DNA from: CAYUVH01 sp964448135
GTDB lineage: Bacteria > Verrucomicrobiota > Verrucomicrobiia > Limisphaerales > UBA8199
NCBI GenBank assembly: GCA_964448135.1
Contig: CAYUVH010000021.1
Location: 1-64,000 of the forward strand
Reading direction: 5' to 3'
DNA length: 64,000 bases
The notes under the pieces were generated by a model, which did no database searches, was not told the origin of the DNA, and worked only from the letters and a program-made list of their open reading frames with translations. Of the stretch, positions 51,721-61,800 are shown in pieces (within the stretch, counting starts at the first letter, position 1; each line of letters begins with the position of its first letter). A program made the position numbers and the translations under genes.

Positions 51721-53229
51721 CTACTGTCCAGCACCGTGATAGCCTTCCTCGCCGTGTTCGGCGACATCCAGACCAGCGCTTTCCGTCTCAGCCGAAGGCC
51801 GGAGTCCGATCACGGCTTTTACGATGCCGCCGATGATCAGCGTGCCGACAACTGCCATCGCGAGCGTCAGGGCGATCGCCTTGATTTGCTCGAACAAAAG
51901 CGGCTGCAAGCAGGTGTCCTTCACATAGTCCTTCAGGTTGAGGGCCAGGTTGGCGTTGGCGCTGTTTCGCGCCAGCATGCCCGTCATCAGCGCGCCGAGC
52001 GTCCCACCCACGGCGTGCACGCCGAAGGTGTCCAGCGCGTCGTCGTAGCCGAACATCGACTTGACCTTCCAGCAGAAGAAGTAAGGAATGATACCGGCCA
52101 GGATGCCGATAATAATGGCACCCGAGGCGGTCACGAACCCGCAAGCGGGCGTGATGACCACCAACCCGGCGACCGCGCCGGAACAGAATCCCAACACGCT
52201 TGGTTTGCCGCGCGTGATCCATTCGGCCATCGGCCAAACGAACGCGGCCACCGCGGTCGCCAGGGTTGTGGTCATGAAAGCATTGGCGGCCACGCCATCG
52301 GCGGCGACGGCGCTTCCGGCGTTGAATCCGTACCAACCCACCCACAACATGCCGGTGCCGACCATACAAAGCACCATGCTGTGCGGCGGCATGGGTTCCT
52401 TGCCGAAGCCGAGGCGCTTGCCTAGCATCAAGCAGAGGATCAGGGCCGACCAACCGGAGGACATATGCACCACGGTGCCGCCGGCGAAATCAATCGCCTT
52501 GATCTTGGCGTTGGCGTTCCAGACACCGTTCATGAGACCGTCCACGCCCCAGACCATGTGAGCGAGCGGGAAGTAGATCACAAACATCCAGATCGCGACA
52601 AATACCAGGATGGCGGCGAACTTCATGCGTTCGGCGATGGCGCCGATGATCAGCGCCGGTGTGATGATGGCGAACATCAATTGATACATGGAGAAGACGT
52701 TGTGCGAGACCCAGGCGCCGTAATCGGTGTTCGGGTTCGAATCCACGCCGTTCAGGAAGGCCCATTCCATGCTTCCCCAGAAGGGTTTGCCGGCGTGAAA
52801 TGCGATGGTGTAACCGCACGCCCACCAGAGAATCGTGACTAGGCCGGCGATGCCCAGGCATTGGGCCATAACGGAGAGAACGTTCTTTTTGCGCACCAAG
52901 CCGCCGTAGAACAGCGCGAGGCCGGGCAGCGTCATGAAGAGCACCAGCGCGGAGCTGGTCATCATCCAGCCGTTATGGCCGGGGCCGGAGCCGGTGATTT
53001 TGCTGGTGATATTGGTATTGGCCGCCATCGAGCGGGCACCATTGTTGATATAGGCTTCGAGGTCAGCCACGCGCTCTTCCAGACTCGGATCCTTCAAAGC
53101 GGGAGCCGCGGGAGCTGCCGGGGCGGCGGCGGGCGCATTGGTGGCCGCCGGCGCGTCCGCGGCGCGGACGATCGAAGCCGGGACCAACGCGAGGGTCATC
53201 AGTGCTATCAGTGCGAATATTTTTTTCAT
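51721..53229 (-). CDS. amt: Ammonium transporter (Amt/MEP/Rh)
   Basis: 502 residues. Signal peptide 1-23 (FALIALMTLALVPASIVRAA), then an Ala/Pro-rich stretch and a short coiled-coil-like SLEERVADLEAYINN, a periplasmic extension seen in Verrucomicrobia and others. Eleven membrane helices from about residue 88. Twin-His pore residues lie in FAGGTVVHMSSGWSA and FGVHAVGGTLGALMTG. Conducts ammonium into the cell, gated by GlnK whose gene is 42 bp upstream. Confidence 0.96.
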   Translation of the reverse strand: MKKIFALIALMTLALVPASIVRAADAPAATNAPAAAPAAPAAPALKDPSLEERVADLEAYINNGARSMAANTNITSKITGSGPGHNGWMMTSSALVLFMTLPGLALFYGGLVRKKNVLSVMAQCLGIAGLVTILWWACGYTIAFHAGKPFWGSMEWAFLNGVDSNPNTDYGAWVSHNVFSMYQLMFAIITPALIIGAIAERMKFAAILVFVAIWMFVIYFPLAHMVWGVDGLMNGVWNANAKIKAIDFAGGTVVHMSSGWSALILCLMLGKRLGFGKEPMPPHSMVLCMVGTGMLWVGWYGFNAGSAVAADGVAANAFMTTTLATAVAAFVWPMAEWITRGKPSVLGFCSGAVAGLVVITPACGFVTASGAIIIGILAGIIPYFFCWKVKSMFGYDDALDTFGVHAVGGTLGALMTGMLARNSANANLALNLKDYVKDTCLQPLLFEQIKAIALTLAMAVVGTLIIGGIVKAVIGLRPSAETESAGLDVAEHGEEGYHGAGQ

Positions 53230-53271
53230 TTTTAGTCTGCTCGTTGGGTTACACTTTCAGTTTCTGAACGG

Positions 53272-53610
53272 CTATACCGCCGCTTCTCCCTTTTCTTCCG
53301 TCCGAATCCGCACGGCTTCTTCGATGCCCGAAACGAAGACCTTGCCGTCGCCAATTTTACCGGTCTTGGCCGCCTTCACGATCGCGGCCACGGCCGCTTC
53401 CGCCTGGGCGTCGCCAACGACGATTTCGAGTTTGATCTTCGGCAGAAAATCCACGGTGTATTCACTGCCCCGGTAAATTTCCGTATGGCCTTTCTGACGC
53501 CCGAAGCCTTTGACCTCCGTGACGGTCATTCCCTGAATGCCGATCTCACCAAGAGCATCCTTAACCTCTTCCAGCCGGAAGGGTTTGATGATCGCCTCTA
53601 TCTTCTTCAT
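53272..53610 (-). CDS. glnK: Nitrogen regulatory P-II protein
   Basis: 112 residues, exact family length. MKKIEAIIKPFRLEEVKDAL, T-loop RGSEYTVDFLPKIKLEIVV with Y51 (uridylylation site) and the P-II C-terminal signature TGKIGDGKVFVSGIEEAVRI. Senses ATP/ADP and 2-oxoglutarate and controls the transporter and glutamine synthetase. First gene of glnK-amt-glnA. Confidence 0.97.
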   Translation of the reverse strand: MKKIEAIIKPFRLEEVKDALGEIGIQGMTVTEVKGFGRQKGHTEIYRGSEYTVDFLPKIKLEIVVGDAQAEAAVAAIVKAAKTGKIGDGKVFVSGIEEAVRIRTEEKGEAAV

Positions 53611-54055
53611 ATTTGTTAGGGTTAGTTTCTGTTCGCTCAGTCTTCGGATTTACCGTCACGCTCCCGAGCTTTTCGGTAAGCGGCCAAGACGGTCCGTTGG
53701 CCACGCTGCTTCGCAACAACCGTACCCAGTGCGTGCCAAGCCGTGGAACTTCTGTGTAAGTCTTTATCCGAGAGGGAAATAAAAGTTGTTCACCGGGTAT
53801 GGTGAATAATTTTAGACGGCGAATCCTTGGCGTGTTTTACGCATGGAGTTCAAAAGGAAACAAATGGGAAACAAGGTGTGAAGGACGAAATCCGAATGAC
53901 GAATGTCGAAAGAAGCCCGAATGCAGAATGATGAATCCGGAGCAGCTATTTGGGAGCGCGTGAACTGAAGAACCTATAGGTGCCGGATTGGGATTTCGTG
54001 CTTCGAGCCTCTTTCGGCATTCGTCATTCGAGCCTCGCCATTACTGCCCCGCAGG
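53611..54055. other. Intergenic region upstream of glnK with inverted repeats
   Basis: 445 bp between glnK and the glycosidase-gene stop. It must hold the glnK promoter. A near-match to a sigma-54 -24 element (TTGGCACG on the minus strand near 53731-53738) lacks a proper -12. The remainder carries the 27-bp inverted repeats described separately. Confidence 0.5.
53893..54030. repeat. 27-bp imperfect inverted repeat pair (CGAATGACGAATG family)
   Basis: Arms at 53893-53919 and 54004-54030 match at 24 of 27 positions when one is inverted. The core is GAATGACGAATG / CATTCGTCATTC. A related, more decayed stretch (TTCGGCATTCGTGCTTCGTC) lies at 57847-57867. Looks like a dispersed intergenic repeat, possibly the remains of a small non-autonomous element. 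Confidence 0.75.
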
Positions 54056-57000
54056 TCAGTATCTCGCCACGACTTTCCTGACTGCGTTGGTCGTGGCGCT
54101 CGGTTCGAAGGTGATCGTGTCGCGAGCGGGGTCGAAGTCGGCATGCGATTCGCCGTCCAAGGTCACCAACCGGATGCGCTGGCCATCGGGATGGCGGAGG
54201 CGCAGAACGATGGACTTCGGCACGATGCGCGTTGGCGTCTGGATCGCGGCTTCCAGAAAACCTTCTTTCGCGTGCGAGACAAGTTGGTACGTCACCGGTC
54301 CGAAGCGGCTCGGGGCGTTCGAAACACTCACGCTCAAACCATCCTTCATCCAATTCGCGGTGACGAATGGGGCAATCCATAATTCATCCCCGCGCGCGGT
54401 CAGAAACATGGTGCGCGTTTGCTGGAGGAAATAGCCGGTCTCGTGCGTTTTGTCCCACGCGCCACCGTGATTGAAATGCTCCCAAAACGTCAGCACCTCG
54501 GGGCTGATCATCGCCGCAAGCGTGTTGAAGTAGGAACGAATGAAGGGCCGCACGTCATCGCGTAGGCCGTAAATTTCGACGTTGCGAGTGTAATACGGCT
54601 GGACCTTTGAAAATCCGCCCAGGCTGAACCAATCCTGCCGGTTGCCGGTCGCGGGATAATCGCCCCAACCGTCCGCCAGGAATTGGGCGTCCTCGAGATG
54701 ATCCATCATGCGCGAGACTTCGGCGTCATCCGGCGGGAGCACCCCCGCGGCGACCATCTGGTGCGCACCCAGTTCCACGTCGTAACACCAACTCCGACCG
54801 CCATCCTGACCCGGGAAGAAATCGGCCAGTTTGCCCGGGCTGTGGACTTGCGAAGGATAGTAGGGAACCCAATGCCCGTTGCGCAGCGGCACGACCGGTG
54901 CCTGCGCCTGGGTCCAGGCGTAAGCGCGCAGGATGTTGGTCTTCAATTGCAGCGCGCACGAAACAAAGTATTCGCCATTGGTCGAGACGCCTCCCGGCGC
55001 GTGCGCCTCCAGATCACCGGGCTGCAAGCCCCGCGCAGAAGTAAGGTCGGTGCGGGGCCCTGAAAGCATTCGATCGGACGCGTCGGCGCGCAGTTCTGAT
55101 TTCGCCACATCCGACAGCACCGCGCCCACCTCGTTGAGCGCCGCAAAATAATAGGCGTTCATCGAAAAGTAACAGGCGTAGGCATTCCAATCCGCCAGGA
55201 CACCGGGAGGCATCAGCCCACCGATCGGCGGCGCCAACGAGGGATCGACTCCCTCGATCGATTCCTCCGCGCTGACCCGTGCCGCCGCAGCTGTCTTCCC
55301 GAGTTGCGTGACGACCCAGTTGCATACGCGGGTGACTTCGGGCGCGATGTTCCGCAGCCAGTCGTTGTCGCGATAAAGCCGGTAGTGTTCCGCCAGCGTC
55401 CACAGATGCCATGCGGTGCCAAACGTGGTGTAGCCGGTGGTGAGAAAACCGTTGGTGTTATAACGTCGCACGAAGAAATCCAAGCTCCGGCGACCGAACT
55501 CCGCCTGGCCCATGTAGTCCATGCCGCGGATCACCGAGTGAGACTCGCTTTCGAGGGGGCCGTAGCTCATTGCAGCGATCCACGTGGCCACATGTTTGCC
55601 GCCGTCCGCATCGCGCGCGTCGATGTAACAGCGAACGATGGACGAGCGGATGATGTCGTCGAGAAGAGGTTCCGGCGTCTGGATGTGAATCCCTGGCTCC
55701 AGCACGCGCTGCCAGTAGGCTTTGGTGGCCGTGAGCAATTCCGCAACGGTCCGGTTCAAAGCGAGATCGGGTTTGGCGCCATTGCCCGGAAATCGCATCA
55801 CGCAACGGGCCGCGCTGTCGCCAGGCAGCAACCCGCTGATCTGCCCGTGGCCGTCCGCCATTTCCAATCGCAGCGGCCCCAACCCATTGGTTTCCACGAG
55901 GCCGATCAAATTCGCCGCCCGAATAAGTTCGAAACCTTGGGATTGTGGATGAATCTCGATCGCGGGTTTCGCGCCACCGGCTATCACACAGTCAAACGAG
56001 AATTGCACCTGCGCGGCAGCGGCCTGACGGTTGGTCAGCTGAAACTCAACAACGCACACTGAGGGCGCCGACCATGCCGGCGGCGGGCCCGCCGGTTCTG
56101 CGGCCGGAGCTACAAAAACTTTTTCGATGCAGTCAACGCTGCCTTCTCCGCGCGTCATGACGGGAACCGGCAGCCAGCCCCCGTCGAGATGGCGCGTGGG
56201 TTTAACATCGGAGTTTCCATCAAAGTGCGAATGCAGTTCCAGACCATCGCGTCCCCTGCCCGGTTTGGGTTCGGAACCAAAACGCACGGTGCCATCGCGT
56301 TCGACGATGAATTTAGTGCTATCGCACGCCAGCGAAAGCAACACCGGCCCGTCATCCTGCGCCGCGTGATGGGTGCGTTGCATCGCCTGCGCGAAGGTCT
56401 GATCGGGTCGCGCCCGCACTTCTTCAATCACAGTTTTGCGGGTGTTGATATCAAACTTGTATTGCGCAAAGGACAGCCTGGGCGGATTGGTCGCGACATA
56501 CAAACCCAACACAGGCACGTAAACGCACGGATTCGTCAGCACGTCCGCCAGCGAAACCGCGCACGCGCCGGCCGGCATTCGGAACTGAATCATCGTGGGG
56601 TCCGTATTGAGCGCGGAAGGCAGGCTGTAGCGGACGGCGAGTTGCACCGGCTTGCCCAAGGGCCAGTCCACAAATCTGATGGACGCTTCCGGGGCCCCCT
56701 CGATCCCGCCATTGATGATCCGATAGGAACCGCGGGATTCGTATTCCGGTCGCTCGGCCTGGCAGATGATATTGGCGGTTCCCCAGCGCGACCGCGTGAA
56801 AGCCGCAAGCCGTGCTATCAGCAAACGGCCGGTGACCGGGCGAAAAATCCAACGCACCTTTTGCGTAAGCAGCGAGGCGGGCGCGCCTTTGACACCCGTG
56901 GGATGAAAAACCAGCTTCGCGCCTTCCGAGTGCCAGTCGCCCGTGAGCGTTTTCCAGGTTCCCTGCCACTGCGACTCACCGAACCAGCCCTGCAGTTCCA

Positions 57001-57823
57001 CTTGATCGGATTTCGGAATGGGCGCGCCGGCCGCGAACTCAAGTTCCAACTCCCTCAATGACCGCTGATTGAGCCATTGCAATCCAATGCAGCCGACTTC
57101 ATTCGTCCAGACCGGCACCGGCCAATAGTTCATGGCGTCGCGGGCAACCGGGCGCTCCAACAGAATGTCTTCCGTGCGGTATTCCTCGAGGCGGCCCGCG
57201 TGCGCGCCATTCGCGCGTTGCGGGTCCCAGGTCAATACCCGCGCAAAGTCGGCTACATTTACGGACGCCGACCTCGGCGCAACAGCCTGGCCCGTAGCGC
57301 GCGTCAAACGCGCTTCGACCCAGTTCGCCATGTCGCACGCAATGCCATCCCCGGCATCGCTCGCCTGTAGTTGCAGTTCCTGGGCGCCGGAAAGATCCAC
57401 GTCTGCCAGTTTCGGCTCGTTGTCGGCCTTCATGACGCCGCTATCGAAACGCACCGCTCCATCCACAATCACCCGGAAAACCAGGCTCCCGCTGGAGCCA
57501 CACGGTTGCAAGCCCACGAGCGCCTCGAACCGAGTGAACCGGCCGTCCAGGTCCACCACGATATCTCCGTTCGCGTGATGCCCGAGTCCCTTCGCGAAAG
57601 TGCGGCTGCCGATTTGCAAGGGCGCACCAGTCTGCCCTGGCGCGTGGGCCGCGAGATTCCATCCCATTTCACCCCAGCCGGGTGTCGCCGACAGAATCAA
57701 CTCCGGCTGATCGCCCAGGTATTCAACATTGGTGGATTGAGCGGCGCAGTTCCCCGCGGCGGCAGCCAGCGCGAGAATGAAGAGCAACCATCGAATGTAA
57801 CAGACTTTCTGACCTCTCCTCAT
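54056..57823 (-). CDS. Secreted NPCBM-domain six-hairpin glycosidase-like protein
   Basis: 1255 residues. Signal peptide about 10-28 (IRWLLFILALAAAAGNCAAQ). 33-175: NPCBM module (LQIGSRTFAKGLGHHANGDI; LVFRVIVDGAVRFDSGVM), a galactose-type sugar binder in many GH families. 215-640: beta-rich. 715-1120: helical toroid with ATWIAAMSYGPLESESHSVI, GRRSLDFFVRRYNTNGFLTT, FGTAWHLWTLAEHYRLYRDN and TFWEHFNHGGAWDKTHETGY, in the style of GH92/GH95/GH78-like six-hairpin enzymes. A candidate general acid is Glu in FWEHFNHGG. Exact GH family not recognised. Confidence 0.7.
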   Translation of the reverse strand: MRRGQKVCYIRWLLFILALAAAAGNCAAQSTNVEYLGDQPELILSATPGWGEMGWNLAAHAPGQTGAPLQIGSRTFAKGLGHHANGDIVVDLDGRFTRFEALVGLQPCGSSGSLVFRVIVDGAVRFDSGVMKADNEPKLADVDLSGAQELQLQASDAGDGIACDMANWVEARLTRATGQAVAPRSASVNVADFARVLTWDPQRANGAHAGRLEEYRTEDILLERPVARDAMNYWPVPVWTNEVGCIGLQWLNQRSLRELELEFAAGAPIPKSDQVELQGWFGESQWQGTWKTLTGDWHSEGAKLVFHPTGVKGAPASLLTQKVRWIFRPVTGRLLIARLAAFTRSRWGTANIICQAERPEYESRGSYRIINGGIEGAPEASIRFVDWPLGKPVQLAVRYSLPSALNTDPTMIQFRMPAGACAVSLADVLTNPCVYVPVLGLYVATNPPRLSFAQYKFDINTRKTVIEEVRARPDQTFAQAMQRTHHAAQDDGPVLLSLACDSTKFIVERDGTVRFGSEPKPGRGRDGLELHSHFDGNSDVKPTRHLDGGWLPVPVMTRGEGSVDCIEKVFVAPAAEPAGPPPAWSAPSVCVVEFQLTNRQAAAAQVQFSFDCVIAGGAKPAIEIHPQSQGFELIRAANLIGLVETNGLGPLRLEMADGHGQISGLLPGDSAARCVMRFPGNGAKPDLALNRTVAELLTATKAYWQRVLEPGIHIQTPEPLLDDIIRSSIVRCYIDARDADGGKHVATWIAAMSYGPLESESHSVIRGMDYMGQAEFGRRSLDFFVRRYNTNGFLTTGYTTFGTAWHLWTLAEHYRLYRDNDWLRNIAPEVTRVCNWVVTQLGKTAAAARVSAEESIEGVDPSLAPPIGGLMPPGVLADWNAYACYFSMNAYYFAALNEVGAVLSDVAKSELRADASDRMLSGPRTDLTSARGLQPGDLEAHAPGGVSTNGEYFVSCALQLKTNILRAYAWTQAQAPVVPLRNGHWVPYYPSQVHSPGKLADFFPGQDGGRSWCYDVELGAHQMVAAGVLPPDDAEVSRMMDHLEDAQFLADGWGDYPATGNRQDWFSLGGFSKVQPYYTRNVEIYGLRDDVRPFIRSYFNTLAAMISPEVLTFWEHFNHGGAWDKTHETGYFLQQTRTMFLTARGDELWIAPFVTANWMKDGLSVSVSNAPSRFGPVTYQLVSHAKEGFLEAAIQTPTRIVPKSIVLRLRHPDGQRIRLVTLDGESHADFDPARDTITFEPSATTNAVRKVVARY

Positions 57824-57949
57824 TCGGACTTTGGAATTCTTTCGGATTTCGGCATTCGTGCTTCGTCATTTCGCCGCTCCGCGGCGAAGTTGACGGGCTT
57901 GCTTCATTCTGCAACGCTTCTGCCGCTCCGCACAATAAAGAAGCACACT
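57823..57949. promoter_or_regulatory. Divergent intergenic region
   Basis: 126 bp between the glycosidase start (minus) and the nucleotidyltransferase GTG (plus). Promoters for both should lie here. It also carries a decayed copy of the CATTCG repeat family (57827-57875). No clean promoter hexamers were picked. Confidence 0.35.
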
Positions 57950-58795
57950 GTGGAAATCAAACAGGCGATCATCACCGCCGCGGGCAAAGCCCAGCGCACT
58001 CTCCCCCTGCAGACTTTGGTAGACCGCGATGGCATTCAGAAATCCGCGCTGTCGATCCTGATCGAGGAAATTCGCGCCGCCGGGATCGAGGAGATTTGCA
58101 TCGTGGTGTCTCCGGGCGACCAGGCGCCTTACGCTGCTGCGGCTGGCGGTCACGGCAATCGTCTCCATTTCGTCGAGCAAACCACCCCGCGCGGTTACGG
58201 ACACGCCGTACTGTGCGCGCGTGAATTTGCACAGAACAAACCGTTTCTGCTTCTCGTTGGTGATCACCTTTACGTCAGCGCCAGCCAAAAGCGCTCCGCG
58301 CAGCAATTGGTCGAAGTAGCCGGGGCCGAAAACTGTTCTGTCTCCGCCGTGCAGGCCACGCACGAGAGCAACCTCCCCTATTACGGGACGGTGGGTGGAC
58401 ACTTGGTTGCCGGCCGGCAAGGGTTGTATGACATATCCCAAGTCGTCGAAAAGCCCACGCCCACCGAAGCGGAGCAATCGCTGGTCGTACCGGGCCTGCG
58501 CGTCGGCCACTACCTGTGTTTTTTCGGCATGCACGTGCTCACTCCGCTCGTGATGGAACTGCTGGCTGAAGAACTGGCTTCGGCTCAAGGCCGGAGTATT
58601 CACCTCACAAGCGCACTGGCCCGACTCGCTCGGCGCGAGCGTTACCTGGCCTGCGAGCTCGCCTCGCGCCGCTACGACATCGGCGTCAAATACGGCCTTC
58701 TGACCGCGCAACTGGCGCTCGCGCTCGAAGGCAACGATCGCGACGAGGTTCTCAGCGGCCTCGTGGAACTACTCGCGCGCCGCCAGATCAAATAG
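57950..58795 (+). CDS. Sugar-1-phosphate nucleotidyltransferase (GalU/RfbA-like)
   Basis: GTG at 57950 gives MEIKQAIITAAGKAQRTLPL; the frame is open upstream but antisense to another gene. 281 residues. AAGKAQRTLP stands for the usual AAGxGTRxLP pyrophosphorylase signature; the following TK...PK is replaced by QTLVDRDGIQKSAL. FLLLVGDHLYVSAS holds the metal-binding Asp (VGDH), and PYYGTVGG and VVEKPTPTEA fit the family. Joins NTP and a sugar-1-phosphate. The changed signature leaves base and sugar open. Fifteen bases before the kinase-fusion gene, so the two are likely one pathway. Confidence 0.8.
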   Translation: MEIKQAIITAAGKAQRTLPLQTLVDRDGIQKSALSILIEEIRAAGIEEICIVVSPGDQAPYAAAAGGHGNRLHFVEQTTPRGYGHAVLCAREFAQNKPFLLLVGDHLYVSASQKRSAQQLVEVAGAENCSVSAVQATHESNLPYYGTVGGHLVAGRQGLYDISQVVEKPTPTEAEQSLVVPGLRVGHYLCFFGMHVLTPLVMELLAEELASAQGRSIHLTSALARLARRERYLACELASRRYDIGVKYGLLTAQLALALEGNDRDEVLSGLVELLARRQIK

Positions 58796-58810
58796 CCGTA
58801 TTGCTTCCTC

Positions 58811-61800
58811 ATGGCGGATTTACTGCGGCTCATCACTTCCACGGACCCGGCACTGCGCAATCAACCGCTCGAAGCGGCCTGCGCGGGAATGTCCGCCGCC
58901 GAATTGCTCGCCGAGTGCGTACGACTTGATGCATTCCGCCGTCAGAGCGAAAATCTTTATGAGCGTGTTCGGGCGCTGTTTTTTCTCTACGCGATTCACC
59001 GCTTTTATCTCCCGCCAATATTGGAGTCCGCTGCCGGCACCGGTGCGCCGCGAATTCCATTTTCCGGCTACGAGCATTTGCTGCGGCGGCGATTCGAAGA
59101 AGCGATTGATCATTTCCTCGGAGTGCAGCAATCCGCCGGTCCCGGCCCCGCGCTTTCGAGCGCCCTTGCCACCGCCTACCATCGCCTAGCCTTTCAAACC
59201 CTCGCCGACCAGGTCCGTCGCAGTGTCCGTTCCGTGCCCGGCAACCAATGGATGTTTCGCATGGGCCACCCCGCCGCCCATCCGCTGCGCATCCGTCCCG
59301 AGCTGCTGCAAACCAGCGGCGAGGATGGTGGCTACCCGATTCTGCGCGAGTCCACACCGGTCCGAATGGACCTCACGCACTGTGGTTGGAGCGATATCTT
59401 TTTCCTCGGCATGGACTATCCCGAGGCGGCGAAAGTGCTCAATATTTCCGTGGACCTCGGCGTCCACGGTCGTGATGCCGCCCCCCGCCCTCCCGTGCAA
59501 GCCTGTTTCCGCGTCATCGAAGCGCCGGTGCTGCGGCTCGTCAGCGTGGACCTCGGCGCTTCCGCCGACATCACCAGCCTCGCTGAAGTTTTCGATTTCG
59601 CGCGCGATTACCTGGGCCTCCTAAAAGCCGCGGTCATCGCGGCGGGACTGATTCCGCCCGGGATCGAAGGTTCGGGCCACAGCCTCGCTGAATTGCTGGC
59701 CCGTATGGTCGGTCCCGGCCGGGGCATCGAACTGGTCAGCTCGGTCAATGACATTCCCAAAGGCTCGCGTCTCGCTGTTTCCACCACGCTGCTCGCGGGG
59801 CTGGTCAGCGTCTGCATGCGCGCCACCGGCCAGGCGACCTCCCTTACCGGACCGTTGCAGGAAAATGAACGGCGAATTGTGCTGGCCCGCGCCCTCCTCG
59901 GCGAATGGCTCGGCGGCTCGGGCGGGGGCTGGCAGGATTCCGGCGGCGTCTGGCCGGGCATCAAGCTCATCGAAGGCGTGCCCGCTGGTGAAGGCGACGC
60001 CGAATCCGGCATCAGCCGCGGCCGCCTGTTGCCGAAACATCGAATCCTTAGTGCTGACGAAGCTTCGGAACAAACCCGCCGGCGGTTGCAGGAGAGCCTG
60101 GTGCTCGTGCACGGCGGCATGGCACAGAACGTCGGTCCGATTCTTGAAATGGTCACGGAGAAATATCTCCTGCGCTGCGGGCCGGAATGGCAGGCGCGCC
60201 AAAGCATGCTGGCCATTCTCGAGGACATTCTGTCCGCGTTGCGAACCGGCGACGTTAAGAAAATCGGCGCGGCGACGACGCACAATTTTCGCGAACCGAT
60301 CCAAACGATCATTCCCTGGGCTTCGAATTATTTCACGGAGACGCTGATCAAGCGCGTCAAAGCGGAGTTCGGGAAGGACTTTTGGGGCTTCTGGATGCTC
60401 GGCGGCATGTCCGGTGGCGGCATGGGTTTCATCTTTGCGCCGGAGAAGAAGGCCCTCGCGCAGCAGCGGCTTCAGGAGATCATGTCCACGGCCAAGGCGG
60501 AGCTTCAGCGGGCGCTGTCTTTCGCGATGGAACCGGTCGTTTATGATTTCGCCATCAACGAGCGCGGCACCCATGCGGAACTGCTCACCGATGCCAGGGC
60601 CTTGATGCCCTCGAGCTATTACACGCTGCTGCTGCCCGGTCTTCTGCGTCAGGAGCGGCATTCCCTTTCTCCGTTGCGTCGCGCGGAACTCGACAAGTTC
60701 GGCGCCGCCTGTCGCGCGCGGCCCGAACTGCGCGACGTCGTGCAGACGCTCTTTGACGCCATGCTCCCGCGGGGGAAGACGGAGTCGTCGGCTGGGGATT
60801 CACTTGGTGCCCTCCTCAAGGAATATGGCTTCGACGAACTTCAGCACGAGCAGGTGCGCAGTGATTTGAAGGAAGGCCGCATCGGACTGGCGCAGAATCG
60901 GTTGCCGCTCAGTGTGACCATCACCGATGTAAAGCCAGGCGAATCCCCTGAATTTCCCGAGGCCAATACTTCGGCACCGGAGTCGCACCAGGTTGGCCTG
61001 GAGGCTTTGAGACGCGGCGAAGTTGCCGTGGTCACGCTTGCTGCCGGTTCGGGCAGCCGTTGGACACAGGGAGCCGGTGTGGTGAAGGCACTGCATCCAT
61101 TTTGCCGGATGACGGGCAAGCACCGGACTTTTATTGAGACGCATCTCGCCAAGAGCCGGCGCACTTCCCGCGACGCCGGCGCCATGCTGCCGCACATTTT
61201 CACGACCAGCTATCACACACATGCAGCCATCTCAGAATTTCTGGCGCGGGAAAAACAGTATGGATACCCGGGTGCGCTCTTCCTCTCGCCAGGCAGGTCG
61301 GTGGGACTGCGGTTGATTCCCACCGTACGGGACCTTCGCTTCATGTGGGAGGAGATGGCGCAACAACTCCTGGACGAACAGCAGCAAAAAGTGCGCGACA
61401 GCCTTCGACACGCGCTGATCGGTTGGGCGCGGAGCGCAGGCGAGGCGGCGGACTACACCGACAACCTTCCCCTGCAATGCCTGCATCCGGTCGGCCATTG
61501 GTACGAAATCCCGAATTTGTTTCGCAACGGCGTCCTGCGCCGTTTGTTGACGGAGCGCCCACAGTTGAAATATCTGCTCCTCCACAACATAGACACGCTG
61601 GGCGCCACCGTGGATCCGGCTTTGTTGGGCGCGCACATCCAAAGTTCAGCCACGCTGACCTTCGAAGTCATCACCCGGCAAATCGAAGACCGCGGCGGCG
61701 GACTGGCGCGGGTGGATGGCCGCATTCGCCTCGTTGAAGGCCTGGCCTTGCCGCGGGAAGAAACCGAGTTCGCCCTGAGCTATTACAATTCCAACACCTG

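Noticed and set aside
53725..53745. Possible sigma-54 promoter before glnK (TTGGCACG)
   Set aside because: The -24 half matches but the -12 position reads GGGT rather than TTGC, and it lies about 120 bp from the start codon.
57371..57949. N-terminal extension of the nucleotidyltransferase
   Set aside because: Antisense to the glycosidase gene and non-homologous; homology starts at the GTG at 57950.
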